NCBI GenBank assembly: GCA_037013685.1
Contig: CM072919.1
Location: 1,675,616-1,739,615, forward strand
From: Acridotheres tristis
Lineage: Eukaryota; Chordata; Aves; Passeriformes; Sturnidae
DNA length: 64,000 nucleotides
Direction: 5' to 3'
Position numbers and translations under genes: made by a program. Below, piece by piece: positions 1 to 14,554 of this stretch. Positions within the stretch are counted from its first letter, which is position 1. Every line of letters begins with the position of its first letter. A model generated the notes under the pieces. The model was not told where the DNA came from. It was given only the letters and a program-made list of their open reading frames with translations, and did no database searches.

Positions 1-862
1 GGGTTTATCTTTCCTTCTTGGAATAAATGATGTTCCAGAGCTGTGATTTCAACGTGCAGGATTTCAGAACCTTAGGAAATTTGTGGGTGTTTCAGCTCCT
101 GAACATCTTTCTAAGCACCAGTCTTGTGTTATCTGATCACAAACACTTGCACACCTGAAAACACAGGGAAGAGGGAAGACAGTTACTTATCCCACACCCA
201 TTTCTTGCTCTAATACATTCACAACAGTTTTCAATCTGCTTTTCTTCCTGTGCTGCCATAAACTCTTCTTCCAGACTGCTGCAGAAAGTAAAACCCATAG
301 AAGCTCGACAAAGAATCACTGACTGGTGATTTTAATTACTGAGACCTCTTTTGTGAAAAGAGGGTAAAAAGCAGAAGGAAACAACCAAAGAAAGGAAAAT
401 CTGGGAAAATCAACTCCTTGGTTTTTCTCAGCCTGAAACAATTTCAACTTAGATCCCTGACAGAGATTGGCTTGTTGGTGCTTCTGGCCTTTCCTCATTA
501 ACTGCTCTGGTTATTGAGTAACTCGGGCTGCACAAGATTCTTTCCCAGGAGGTTTCAGGCAGCCCAGTTGCTGCGACCTGCTTGGGGTAAGAGCACAGAG
601 CAACTGGGAGCTGCTGGGGGCTCTCTGGAGAGCTCCCTCAACAGCTGAGAACTGACCCACGCTCCTGGCTGTGGGACTGGGAGGGTCCTTGGAAATGCAG
701 TTGTTGGAGAGGGGAAGGCTGTGGTAGCTGCAATGAGGAGGGCTCGGTGTGTTTGAGGACACCTGCACAGGATTTGGGATAAACGTGAGAGATAAGATTC
801 TCTGTTTGCAAAGGTTGTAAAAATGCGATGTAATAACGAAATAAAGGAGGATCTACAGATGT
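1..862. other. non-coding flank, nothing recognised
   Basis: No open frame here has a coding look, and no splice-bounded exon or RNA gene was recognised. The short frames in the 3' half are antisense readings that run into the neighbouring CR1. JSRP1 and AMH lie on this side of OAZ1 in mammals, but nothing resembling them is visible. Confidence 0.5.
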
Positions 863-865
863 TGG

Positions 866-1293
866 AGTGTCCAGAGGAGGGACACGGAGCTGGGGAAGCT
901 CTGAGGAGCAGCTGAGGGCACTTGGCTCGTTCAGCTGGAGCAGAGGAGACTGAGGGGAGACTCCTCGGGGGCTGCAGCTCCTCCCGAGGGGAGGCACAGG
1001 GGCAGGGGCTGAGCTCTGCTCTGGGCCAGGGCCAGGAGCCCAGGAAGGGCTGGAGCTGTGCCAGGGCTTGGCATGGAGCTCAGGGAAAGGTTCTTCCCCC
1101 CGAGGGTGCTGGGCACTGCCCAGGCTCCCCAGGGAATGGTCCCGGCCCCAAGGCTGCCAGAGCTGCAGGAGCGTTTGGACAGCGCTCTCAGGGATGCTCA
1201 GGGTGGGATTGTTGGGGGGTCTGTGCAGGGACAGGGGCTGCCCTGATCATCCCTGAGGGATCCAGTTCAGAATATTCCAGGATTCTGTGAATC
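866..1293 (+). mobile_element. CR1 LINE 3' end, 5'-truncated (young copy)
   Basis: This is about 425 bp of a CR1 3' terminus. It begins in the region coding the end of the reverse transcriptase ORF and ends in the terminal ATTCTGTG-type motif typical of CR1. It is almost identical to the copies at 36.07-36.48 kb, 48.94-49.35 kb and (inverted) 49.97-50.32 kb, so the subfamily moved recently. Small frames within it are retrotransposon remnants, not host genes. Confidence 0.88.
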
Positions 1294-3130
1294 TTGCCTG
1301 TGTGTTGAAAGCTGCTGTGCCACAGCAGAGCTGGGCTGCTCAGACTGTCAGGGTTCACTGCCCCCTAAATTCAGTAATTCCAGGGATTGTGATGCCAAAC
1401 TGGGAATGCAGCTGGAACAACAACTCTGTACAGAGTTCCTCTGCCACAGGAGGGGCAATCACAGCAAACTAGGGGTGAAAAACCATCTGGGGATGGCAGC
1501 ATCTCCAATCGCCTCAGCCATAATCCTCAAATTGTGAGTCAGAAGCTTCTGTGTGAGGATTTATGAATCACTGTCCCTGCTAAAGTGGAAGTTGGGCTAT
1601 CTCAGCAGAACTGCAGCTGGAACTAATCCCCCGTGGTGTTTAACACAAACCCAGCACAGGTTGGTGGGGCTTGTGCAGAGCACAGAGCTCCCAGAGCTTT
1701 CCAGGCACTCAGCTGTGAAATGGAGTGATGGACCATGGAGGTGACAGGGACTCAAAGAGCAAAGCTGTTCCCAGTTCACAGGGAAGAGGAAACAGCTGCA
1801 GCACTGATTCCCCTCACACAGAGCCATTATAAGGAATTACAGCCGGATTACTACAGGAATAATAAATGCCATTATTGGAGATAATGAAATCCATCACCGA
1901 ATGCTAATGTGGCCCTTCCACCCCGACACCTCCAGCCCCCAGCAGGAAAACCTTCCTAACACAACACACAAACCAGGAATTGCTAAATCTCCTCTGATGT
2001 GCTCCGGATATTCCGGAATTGCAGCTATCCCATTGTTTCAGGTTGGACTCTGGCTAATGCATTGAACAGAAGAGTTTCCCCTCCATAAATCAACACCCAA
2101 ATCTCGAGGGTGAAGTAAGCACAAGCTCAGTTTATGTCGTGTTCTGAGAGCTAAATGATGCCTGCAGCAGGAAAAGGACTTTCCTCCCATCCCTTTTACT
2201 TTCCAGGACTCCCAGATTTTTCCCTGGCTTCTCCTCTGAGCTGCAGGAGAGCAGACACTTTGTTCCATCCGAGTAGCTTCGGGACACAAAAGGTGGGTGG
2301 AGATTTAGACAATGATCCCTCTGCAAAGTGGAGCCCATCAATCCATTGTGCTCAGAGCTCCTGGATGGGGATATTTTCAAGCAAATAAAAATAAGGTAGT
2401 AATGAAATCCCCTAAGAAATGGCCAAATACAGCTCTGGCAGCTGCAGGGAATAAAACAGGTGTCTTGTGGCCCGAGTTGATGAAGAAAAAAGAAATGCAG
2501 CCATCTACAAGTTTTTTTTAATAGAAAATTATGATTTTAAAAAACCATTACAATGTATCTTTAGCAGTTTTCTTTGGTTCTATAAACACCTTTCCCCACT
2601 TAACTTACAAGGCATCCCTGCCTGCAAACACCATCACTCACACCATTATTTGGAGTTCTCTTTCCATACAGGATAAAATCCACTGCTCAGGATGTGCCTC
2701 TGCCTTGGCTTTCAGGCTGAAATGATCAGAAACAGCTCAGCCAAAGATCCATGCCCAAACCCATGGGAATGACAACCTATTTAGCTTTTTGTGCACTTTT
2801 GCTGCTTTAGGATGGATTTTGAAGGCTGACCCTCACCCCTAAGGGGTGAAGCTGTGTTTCCATCAATCCCATCCAGAAGAGCAGTGGGGGTGTCCTGTTT
2901 CCAAATTCCCATCCTTTTTTCAGGACTGTTCTCCTTATGGGACTGCAGAAAGACCCAACCACATCCCCAAGCCTCGGATTTCCAAGCCCCTGGCAGGAGA
3001 TGGAAAGCAGAGGGCACGGGTTGGCTGTTCTAGGGATGAGTACAACTTCTGCTGGGTTAATAACCAGAGTTTACCCACTTCTTCATGAAAGCACAGCAAA
3101 AAAGCCTTTTTAGCCCAAAAGATCATCACT
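1294..3130. other. intergenic, no gene recognised
   Basis: Mixed-composition unique DNA with several short AT-rich patches. No exon, RNA gene or transposon was recognised. The short frames have no family resemblance and no splice-site support. Confidence 0.5.
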
Positions 3131-3136
3131 GTCAAC

Positions 3137-3565
3137 CATTCCCCACCCCTAGTCCCCACTGATCCATAAACCAACTGTTCCCTATCCCTATTCCCCTATA
3201 AATCCATGATCTAACCATTCCCCATCCCCATTCCCCTATAAATCAACCACTTCCCATCCCTACTCCCTTATAAATCCATGAACCATCCCTTCCTCAGCCC
3301 TATTTCACTATAAATCCATAAACCATCCCTTCCTCAGCCCTATTTCACTATAAATCCATGAACCAATCATTCCCTATCCCTATTCTCTATTAATCCATAA
3401 ACCATCCATTCCTTATCCCTTTTCCACTATAAACCCATAAACTCACTGTTACCCACCCCTATTCCGTTATAAATTCTTGACCTAATTATTCACCATCCCC
3501 ATTCCCTTATAAATTCATAAACCAACTATTCCCCATTCCTCTTCCCCTATAAACCCATAAACCAC
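3137..3565. repeat. ~40-bp minisatellite, about 10 degenerate copies
   Basis: A tandem array whose unit contains TATAAATCCATAAACC followed by a C-rich TTCCC/ATCCC part. Recognisable unit starts fall near 3199, 3237, 3271, 3311, 3351, 3388, 3428, 3469, 3511 and 3549, a period of about 40 bp. Copies are diverged from one another, so the array is old. It ends about 450 bp upstream of the OAZ1 promoter boxes. Confidence 0.8.
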
Positions 3566-4019
3566 AGCCAGGCCAAAGGGGACCAGCCCAAACACTGGAC
3601 ACAAAACCAGGTCACAACCCCAGCCCGACCTTTCAGGGACCCTCCCCACTACTTGTAGGGATTTATTATTAGTTTTTAATTAAAAGTTTCCCCCAGCACC
3701 AAGCTTTATGCGAAGCTCTGAGGGCGGCGATGCCCCCGCGGGTCCCACAGGTGGTTCTGCTGCCGCCCCTCCGCTGCTTCCAGCGCCAGGGCTGCACCCG
3801 GCGGCTCTGTCCGTGTTTTTCCATCTCTTTCCATGACTCTTCACGTCTGTCCCTCCCTTTGCTCCCTCACATCCCGCGCCTCCCCGGCCCCCCCGGTTAC
3901 CTCAGCCGGGCGGGGCGCGGGCGCGGGACTCGAACCGGCGGCTCCGAGGGCAGTGTGGGGTTGCGGATCGCCCGCCGGCCGATGCCCCGCCAGGCCCCGC
4001 CCACCGGCGGCGCGCGCAG

Positions 4020-4250
4020 CCAATCACGCGCCTCTACTCCCCGCCTCCCGTGCAGCACCCCAGCCGATGTCCCGCCCCCCGAGCTCGGCTCAGCCAATAG
4101 AAATTAGAGTATCTAACAGACACCTAAACTGTCCAATAGAAGCCGTCTGCCCGTGGGGGGCGTGGCGAGCGCTGAGGGGCGTGGTCTATAAGTGGGCGTG
4201 ACAGACGGAGGGTATATAGGGAGGCACTGGGGCTGCGGTGCCATTTTGTG
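4020..4250 (+). promoter_or_regulatory. OAZ1 core promoter: three CCAAT boxes and TATA
   Basis: Direct CCAAT boxes lie at 4020-4024, 4094-4098 and 4133-4137. A TATATA box lies at 4213-4218, with a weaker TCTATAAGT at 4186. The expected transcription start is therefore near 4243, leaving a 5' UTR of about 75 nt before the ATG at 4318. Multiple spaced CCAAT boxes are classic NF-Y sites. The start site itself is inferred. Confidence 0.7.
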
Positions 4251-4317
4251 TAGCAGCGCCTGGGGAGAGGGGGGCGGAGGCGGCGGAGGGTTTCGGGGTT
4301 CGGACCAGAGCGGCCGG

Positions 4318-7650
<3,333 letters not shown>

Positions 7651-7849
7651 ATTGCAATGTTTGCCTCTTTAGAGCTTTCTTGTTGTCTATAAAGATGATT
7701 CTGTAGAAATTTTGTCAACATCTTATTCCAGTCTATCTTAACTCTTGTACGAAACCTTGTGTGACCCAGCTGCTTTGGTGGTGAGATGTTGAAAATTTCA
7801 GACTCCACATCTTTCTCTGGATTTTGTGCGCATGTTGTGGTTGTGCAAA

Positions 7850-7940
7850 AATAAATGCTCCCTCCAAATTTAGCAGTATATTTCTTGAAGTTTAATATTG
7901 TGTTTGTGATACTGAAGTATTTGCTTTAATTCTAAATAAA
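7850..7940 (+). terminator. OAZ1 polyadenylation signals
   Basis: AATAAA occurs at 7850-7855 and again at 7935-7940, 200 and 285 nt after the stop codon. Either gives a short 3' UTR typical of OAZ1. Which one is used cannot be told from sequence. Confidence 0.75.
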
Positions 7941-7959
7941 AATTTATATTTTACTTTTT

Positions 7960-9030
7960 ATTGCTGGTTTTAAGCTGTTTAAAGACTTGCACTCTTGAAG
8001 AGGTGGCTCTGGAACTGCCCCAACCATTAAAGTTGCAGGTGTGGAAAGGCTTTGCTCGTTCTTTGCTTCACTGGAACTCATGGATGTGCTCTGACAGGGC
8101 TTGAAATAATCCAGCAATCCTGGAAAAGTCTAGACTTCTAGTGAATAATTAGCAGGTGTGGTAATTGGGACCGGTGATTCCCTGCTCTGCCAGTGTTTTG
8201 TAGGATATTCAGGGCGTGATTTGGTTGGGAAGTCTCGAATGGAACACGATCAGCTCAGCCCATGGCTGCTTTAAATACCAAATATGCAAATTAAATACCT
8301 GGAATTTTAGTGTTCACATAACAGTGCAGCCTTTCCAGTGTGCCGGGTGACTCCAGGAATTCTGGCTGTGAGCTGGGAAGGTTTGTGGCACTCCTGCAGC
8401 TCAGTGGTGCCACTGAGGCTGGCCAGGCTTCTTGGGGGGGGGCCGTGCTGGGGCTGCACAGACACCCCTCGGTGCTCAGGATGATGAGCAGGGAGGGAAA
8501 GGGCTCCTTGTGATGCTGGAATTAACAAATCTTGAAGGTACAACAAATAAGTGTCCAAAGGAGATGAGCTTTAAAGTGTGGTATTTCCATGTTTGTAGTA
8601 CTTGCAGGCTTGTTTGGCACTGTTGGAGATGAAGAATCTTTCCTCTATAAAACCTTGGAGCAGGGAATCCTGGGATGGGTTTATTTCACCAGGTGTGAGT
8701 AGAAGTCTCTGAGTGGGGCCCTGGGAGATCTGAGTGCTATGAAATGTGTGGGAGTTTAAAGTTTCCCCCACAGCCCATCCCTGAGCTCAGCAGTGCTGGA
8801 ATCCCATGGAACACACGGAAATATTCCCTCAAACTCCTCGGAGATGCAGCACAGAATGACCTGGGGGTGTGTGAGCAGTGATGTGGTGCAAAGTGGGGGC
8901 TCTTGCTGGGCCCTTTAATTGGCTTTTCCCAATTCTCTTGTAGCCCTACAATTGTGCTCGTCCTGGAGGGATTTTTGGAAGGCCAGTGACTCTGGGAAAC
9001 TGCAGGAAGCTGAGCTGGGGGAGGTTTGGG
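7960..9030. other. intergenic, nothing recognised
   Basis: DNA downstream of OAZ1 with no exon, RNA gene or repeat recognised until the CR1 copy that begins near 9034. Confidence 0.45.
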
Positions 9031-9033
9031 ATA

Positions 9034-9250
9034 GAGCTCAGGGAAAGGTTCTTCCCCTCGAGGGTGCTGGGCACTGCCCAGGCTCCCCAGGGAATGGTCC
9101 CGGCCCCAAGGCTGCCAGAGCTCCAGGAGCGTTTGGACAGCGCTCTCAGGGATGCTCAGGGTGGGATTGTTGGGGGGTCTGTGCAGGAACAGGGGCTGCT
9201 GTGATCATCCCTGAGGGTGCCTTCCAGCTCAGGATATTCCAGGATCTCAT
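9034..9250 (+). mobile_element. CR1 LINE 3' end fragment
   Basis: Starts at AGCTCAGGGAAAGGTTCTTCC and runs through the shared CR1 3' tail to GATATTCCAGGATCTCATG. It is highly similar to the copies at 0.87-1.29 and 54.4-54.6 kb but 5'-truncated. Confidence 0.82.
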
Positions 9251-10005
9251 GGTGGTAGCATGACCAGGGGAGGGTGTTTTTGTTTTGCTGAATTTCCTGT
9301 GCTCGTTATCTGGAAAAAAAATCCCTGTTTTCCTCTGCAACGTGGTACCTGTGCCATGTTCTGCTTTCTGCAGGGACAGGAGTGTGGAATGTGCCTGGTC
9401 CTGCCTCCATGGGACATTTTGCTGACTTTGGATGCTCCTGGCAGAAGGGGAAGGTTCCCCTTCCCTTTCCACCCACGCTGGAAACAAGAGCAGGGATGCT
9501 GTGGGTCCTTGGAGCTGCTGGGCTGGGCCTGCAGGAGCCACGGGAGCGGGTTTGGCTTTGTCTGCCCGGGATGAGGGGCTGTGCCGTGGCCTTTACTGCC
9601 CTCTCGTAGCCACGGCAAATACTGCAGAGAGACGGGGACAGCAGGGCTGGGCTCTCCCGAGCACCCCGTGCTGGCCCGAGAGCCTGGAAGGAGACCTGAG
9701 CCTCATCTCTGGCCAGGCTGTGCCTGGCAGGGGTGGGTGGGGTCCAGGCTGGGCAGGGAAGCTGCACTGGGGGATTTGGGTGCTGCTCCAGGTGGGAGCA
9801 AACCAACCAGGGAGCTGGGACTGAGCTGTTCTCTGCATCTTGAGAGGGTCCCAGGTCTGGTTTATTTTTGTTTTTTGGAGCTCAGGGACTTTAAGAGGAA
9901 TCCCCCCCACTCCAGCCATGCCCCAGGCTCTGGGGAGCCACTGCCACATCCATGGGCAGGCTCTGTCCCACTGTGAGCACAGCCCTGCTGCTGTCAGGTG
10001 ATGGA
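9251..10005. other. intergenic, nothing recognised
   Basis: GC-rich unique DNA. Frames of up to 166 aa occur on both strands and overlap one another. None resembles a protein family or is bounded by convincing splice sites. Confidence 0.4.
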
Positions 10006-10195
10006 GTCACTGAATCATGGAATTGTTTGGGTTGGAAAAGTCATCCTGAGATCATCACCACTAAACCATGTCCCCAAGTGCCACATCCACACATTATTTG
10101 AACACTTCCAGGGGTGGTGACTCCAGCACCAGCCTGTTCTGATGCCTGATCACTCAGTGAGGGAATTTTTCCTGATACCCAATCTAGATGGCTTT
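10006..10195 (-). mobile_element. CR1 LINE 3' end (older subfamily)
   Basis: Reads in reverse from the GAATCATGGAATT CR1 terminus through ACACTTCCAGGGGTGGTGAC to TTTTTCCTGATACCCAATCTA, the classical avian CR1 3' region. It is more diverged than the young copies. Confidence 0.8.
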
Positions 10196-10479
10196 GAGTG
10201 GGTTAATAATTGTTGAGGAATTATTTAAATGACCTGAGCAGGGCTTTCACCATGCTGGTCCCTCAGCATCCCCGTGGATTTGGGGACTGGGTCCAGGCCT
10301 GCCTTGGTGCCCATGAGCTCACCTGAGCTGTTCACCAGAGCCCATGGAGGCTGTTCTGGGTAATCACTATGGGACAGAGAAGTGTGGCTTCGTGTTTCCC
10401 TCTGGATCCATCCCTGCAGTGTGTAATGCTGGCAAAGAAGCACATAAAGGACCAATGTTTGAGAGGCTCAGCTCTAGGT

Positions 10480-10485
10480 TTTATT
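10480..10485 (-). terminator. probable PEAK3 polyadenylation signal
   Basis: TTTATT on the plus strand is AATAAA on the minus strand, about 560 nt beyond the PEAK3 stop codon. The 3' UTR would include a small CR1 piece near 10.95 kb. OAZ1 and PEAK3 would then end tail-to-tail about 2.5 kb apart. Confidence 0.5.
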
Positions 10486-10911
10486 GAAGCTGTATTTTTC
10501 CCTTTAAAATACCATTTTTATTTGTGATTGTGCCACAAGTTGTCTCTGGGAAGCCCAGGCTGAAGGAGCTGTTGTTTCTCCTTTGCTGAGAAGGGTGAGC
10601 TGTGAGTGTTATTTAAAACAGCAAAAACCTGGTGGCTGCAAAAAGGTTCCGAGGGGGTTTTGTACAAAGTCTGAACCCCATAAACTTTACTGGGGATTAT
10701 CAGACACTAAATTGGTGCTTGGGGCTCCCATCCAGCTGCCTTCCCTCAGATGTTCTGATAAACCAGACTTAGAGTACCAAGCAAAAATTGTTTGAGGGTA
10801 TAAAACCACAGCCTGTGTTTGGGAGTTTGATCCCAGCTTCATAATTCATGGGCTATGAGGGGAGTGGGTTTAGTTTTGCAGAGCTTTCCCAGCGAGGAAC
10901 TGGTGGATTTC

Positions 10912-10995
10912 ATAGAATCATGGAATGATTTGGACTGAAAGGACCCTAAAAATAATTTAGTTTCAACTCCCCTGCCATGGGCAGGGACAGGTTTG
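10912..10995 (-). mobile_element. CR1 LINE 3' terminal fragment
   Basis: Begins at the CR1 end motif CATAGAATCATGGAATGATTT and continues through the conserved CCCTGCCATGGGCAGGGACA block, reading on the minus strand. It probably lies within the PEAK3 3' UTR. Confidence 0.78.
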
Positions 10996-11046
10996 GCCAG
11001 ACCCTCGTGAGCTCTTGGCTTTGGGTAGGCTGAACTGGAGGCTGGT

Positions 11047-13579
11047 TTAGGGAGCATAGAGAACCTGGGTGACTTGGTAGAGAGTGTGTTCTGTGACCCC
11101 CTGGAAGTACTGGCAGCACAGCCACTCCTCCAGGCCGGGGCTGGCCCTGGCCCCGGCCCCAGCCGAGCTCTCTGCAAACCTCAGGAGCAGCAGAGCCCTC
11201 TTGACCTGCAGCCAGCTCTGGAGCAGCCCGAGGCTCTTCCTGCTCCTGGCAAAGAGCTCCTGGCGTGGCCCCCAGAGCAGCACCTGCAGGATGCCCCTGG
11301 CCTGCTCGATGGACACCCTCTGGTGAGGATCCCTGTGCAGGAGCAGCGAGGCCAAGCGCTTCAGCCCTGCCGAGTAGATGGACAGCAAGGGGATTTCGGG
11401 AAGCCTTTTGCTTCTGAAACCCAGAATGTTCTCCAGGGAGATGTCCACGTGCAAGATCTGATAGATCAGCCTGCCCACGTTGAGCTCAGCTGCTGCTGGA
11501 GTGGAGGATGCAGCGAGACCCTGGCTCCAGTCCTGCTCCTGGCTGCTGGAACAAGGTCTTTGCTTCTCCTGCACCTTGAAGAAGCTGCTGATGAGCAGCC
11601 GTGGAAGGGACAGTCCTGGCAGCTCCCTCTGGCCCTGCTGGCCCCGGGAGGGACTTGGGCACTGCACCAGCAGCAGGTTCTCGGGGCAGAGGTCCCCCTG
11701 GGCCACGTTCTGCACCCGGAGGTGCTCCAGCCCCATGCAGAGCTGCAGGAGCAGGAGGCAGCCCAGGCGTTCGTAGTGCCCGGGGCTGGTCCTGTGCAAA
11801 GCGTGGGAGCCCTTCACAAAGTCCGCCAGGGTCTGCTGGGGAACCTCGGCACAAAGGAGCACCTGCAGCACAGGCCGGGGGGCAGGACAGGCTGGTTCCT
11901 CTCTGGAAGGGCCCTGATTCTGTTTTCCAGGGATTCCTGGGAGCACCAGTTCCTGCGGGAGGCGGTCGGTGAAGTGGCCGAGCAGGCGCTGGATGCCGCA
12001 GTGAGTCCCCAGGGAGCTCTGCACCCCCAGGCTGGAGCAGCACGGCTTGGGGACCTGCAGGGACACACAGGACAGGGCCAGCTGTGCAAGGACAGAGCCT
12101 TGGCCTGGCCTGGGCCGCCCTGCCAGCTCAGGGCCACCAGCTCTGACCCACACGTGGTGCTGGGGTCCCCCTGCACCCTCTGAACCCAGGAATGGAGCCA
12201 GGATGGCTTTGAGCAGAGCTGGGACATGGGGGGTGGTGCAGCCCCAGCTGGGCTGGGCTCTCATCTCAGCTCTCCCGGGCAGCCAGCTCTGCTCCAGCCT
12301 CTGCTGAGTTACCAGGACATGTCCCCCAGCAGGGCCATTTCTGACGTGTCCCTTGGCCCCACGGGAGCCGTCACCCTCGTCACCCACCCCCGCCAGCAGC
12401 ACTGTCTCATTCAGCAAATGCAGAAGTGGGTGCAGAAAGGGGAAGTGGCCCCAGTGTTGTGTCCCGTGGAAAAGCAATGCTCTCCTGGATCTCCTGACTC
12501 CCTCTGCACCACCCAGGGCTTTCACCCCGACTCCCCCCTTACCTTGGCTGCAAACTGCAGCTGGCTGTGCTCGAAGGTGAAGCCCACCCTGAAGTACCAG
12601 GCGTCCCCGCTCTGGCAGCAGGGCTGGGGGTCCAGGACAGCGAGCTCTGCCCAGCGCTTCCCTGCCAGCTCTGCCTGCAGCAGCTGCTGCCTCTCCTCGG
12701 GCCCCACCAGCTCCTCCTGCATGTGAGCCGAGAGCCGGGCCAGGGAGGCCTCCTGGCACCCCAAAACCACCCCACAGACCCCGGCCGGGCTCTCCAGGAG
12801 CTGCCCCAGCTCCCCGTCCGCTGTCCCAAATGTCAGCTCCTTCAGGCTGGCTGATGGGGCTTTCTGGGGGCTGCTTCGGGCCAGCGGCTCCCCCAGGCTT
12901 TGGGACTTGGTCAGAGGCTTCTTGGGTGCCCAGGAGGGTCTGTCCCGCGGGGGAGCCCCCTCCCCGAGCCGCAGCTGGGCTGGGGGGATGCTGTAGAGGA
13001 TGCTGCCAGCCCGTGGCTCAGGGTCGCCATGGCAGCGGTGGAATGATCCCGGCTCCGGGAGGGACTCGGCTCGCTGGAGCTGCTTTTTGGGCAGTGGGGG
13101 CGGCTGGGGGTCCGGGCCGGGCTGAGGGAGGGGTCTCCCAGCGCCTTCCCCTCGGCTGGCCTTGCGGGGGACGAGGTGGGCCCGCAGCTCTCCTGGGGAG
13201 GGAGGGAGGGACAGACGTGACAGGGCAGAGGAGAAGAGAGTGGGATGGGATGGGATGGGATGGGATGGGATGGGATGGGATGGGATGGGATGGGATGGGA
13301 TGGGATGGGATGGGATGGGATGGGATGGGATGGGATGGGGAGTACAGCACGTTGTTCTTTGCCCCCCTGCGTATTTCCAGCCCCAAAGCCACACCCAACA
13401 CCAGCCAGAGGGGTGACACGGGGGGAGGACAGGGACAGCGGAGGGGCTGGTGCCGCTGTCCGAGGTGACTCCTCGGCAGGCAGGGGCACAGCGGGGTCAG
13501 GCCGGCACTCACCCACGTTGCTGTAGATCAGGGCTGAGTTGGGGGGCCGAGGGGGGCAGCCCCCCGGCGTGTCCGGCAT
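11047..13579 (-). CDS. PEAK3: PEAK3 pseudokinase scaffold (three coding exons)
   Basis: PEAK family proteins are catalytically dead kinases that dimerise through a split-helical (SHED) domain and recruit adaptors such as CRK, GRB2 and 14-3-3. Coding exons on the minus strand: 13579-13513, 13192-12543 and 12054-11047 (stop TAA 11049-11047). Phases match and each border is a GT/AG site, giving 574 aa against about 470 in human. Visible motifs: IYSNVGE (Tyr about 19, a pYxN GRB2-type site), PPPLPKK (about 53-59, CRK SH3 type), RAESLP (about 63-68, 14-3-3 type). The pseudokinase lobe includes FAAKVPKP. The catalytic loop is degenerate (GDLCPENLLL) and the DFG position reads ISSF. The C-terminal LEEWLCCQYF helix belongs to the dimerisation module. 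The start Met was chosen because it puts the YSN tyrosine near the N-terminus, as in human. An upstream exon at 14.3-14.4 kb could extend it in frame. Gene order next to OAZ1 and LINGO3 supports the call. Confidence 0.87.
12014..12305. repeat. source segment of a local duplication (PEAK3 intron/exon border)
   Basis: This 292-bp segment covers the end of the last PEAK3 intron, its acceptor and the first ~40 bp of the last exon. It reappears at 14555-14829 with one substitution and one 17-bp deletion. Confidence 0.92.
13241..13340 (+). repeat. pentanucleotide (TGGGA)20 microsatellite
   Basis: Twenty units of TGGGA in a row, perfect except for the last (TGGGG). It lies in the PEAK3 intron, 47 to 146 bp upstream of the acceptor at 13193. 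In the PEAK3 transcript it reads as repeated TCCCA. Frames through it (GWDGM and HPIPS repeats) are artefacts of the array. Confidence 0.97.
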
Positions 13580-14195
13580 GGGAGAGGCCGGCGCGGGGAC
13601 AGCCCGGTCCAGGCTGGCACTGCGGGGAGCCGAGCTGGCCCTGCCGGAGCCGGGAGGCAGCGTCACCCCCGGGCCCCGCTCCCTTGGCTGCCGGCTCAGG
13701 GAAAGAACGCGGGGAAAAGGGGAAGCAGCGGCCTGGGGAGCCTCGGCGGGGCGGTTTTGGGGAGAAACTCGGGGACTTTGGCGACCCAGTTGCCGCACTG
13801 GGAAATCCTGGGAGTGGGCGCTGCCCCGCGGGCTCCACACGCGCTGGTTCCCGCTTGCATGGGACACACCCATGGGTGCACAGGGGCTGATGTGTGACCT
13901 GTGGTCCCTGCCGGCTGACCCCAAGGAGGATGCAATGCTGGCAGGGATTTGGGAAAAGAGCAGGAAAAGCCTTTGACACCCCCAGCCAGGCCTGGGGGAC
14001 AGCACAGGGGTGCGGGCATGGGGAGGGAGCAGAGGGAGCCCAAGGAGGAGGGCACTGGGATGGAGCCGCTGGGTTTCACTTCCGTGCCCTGGCTCTGGCT
14101 CTGACTTTGCTGCCACCGGCGATACCGAAACCACGGTGGCTTTGCCTAAACCTCGCCGTTCTGCTGGGACAGCACCGGCTGAGCAGCTCCAGGCT

Positions 14196-14238
14196 GTGCC
14201 CCCTGTGCCCCCCTGTGCCCCCCTGTGCCCCCCGGCAC
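14196..14238. repeat. short C-rich tandem repeat
   Basis: Four to five copies of a ~10-bp CCCCCTGTGC unit, close to the candidate upstream PEAK3 exon. Confidence 0.7.
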
Positions 14239-14294
14239 CCCGGCTCACTGCCGTGCTGAGCAGCTCCTTCGCCCTGTGCACAGCCCCCCGTTAC

Positions 14295-14401
14295 CTGTGG
14301 GGTGTCCCTGGGGGCGGGGGGGTCCCGCGGGGCTCCAGCTCCACATCCCGGCCCCGCTGCAGCTCCCGCTGCCCATCCCAGCCCGTCCTGGCGCTGCCCA
14401 T
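14295..14401 (-). other. candidate upstream PEAK3 exon (alternative N-terminus)
   Basis: A minus-strand ATG at 14401 with a strong Kozak context (G at -3, G at +4) opens 35 codons beginning MGSARTGWDGQRE, followed by a donor at CACAG|GTAACG. A matching acceptor after a good polypyrimidine tract lies at 13694/13695 (CCCTGAG|C). Splicing the two keeps frame into the YSN exon and would add about 74 residues. Alternatively this is 5' UTR only. Confidence 0.4.
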
Positions 14402-14554
14402 GGCGCGCTCGGGACTCGCCTTGCGCAAGGGCCGGGGCAGGATGTGCTTTCAAAACCTTTCAAAACCTGCTCCGTGCTCGGCTGGAGGAAGCCGGGGCTT
14501 GGCCTCGCTGGTCACCGTGTCACCGTCAGTGCCACCTGTGGATCTGTGTCCCCC

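Noticed and set aside
3925..3945. CGAACC-containing stretch (minus-strand GGTTCGAGTC) resembling a tRNA B-box
   Set aside because: No A-box, anticodon arm or acceptor pairing lies at the right distance. It is a chance match in the OAZ1 CpG island.
9306..9976. Overlapping 118-166 aa frames downstream of OAZ1
   Set aside because: Frames on both strands overlap one another. No codon-level conservation or splice support can be seen and no family matches.
12055..12759. N-terminal part of the 570-aa minus-strand frame ending at 11047
   Set aside because: It is intron and out-of-frame sequence. The real last exon starts at the acceptor 12055/12054, and the preceding exon is in another frame.
12522..14281. 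456-aa and 290-aa minus-strand frames with HPIPS repeats
   Set aside because: They run through the (TGGGA)20 array and PEAK3 introns. Only the parts bounded by GT/AG sites (13579-13513 and 13192-12543) belong to PEAK3.
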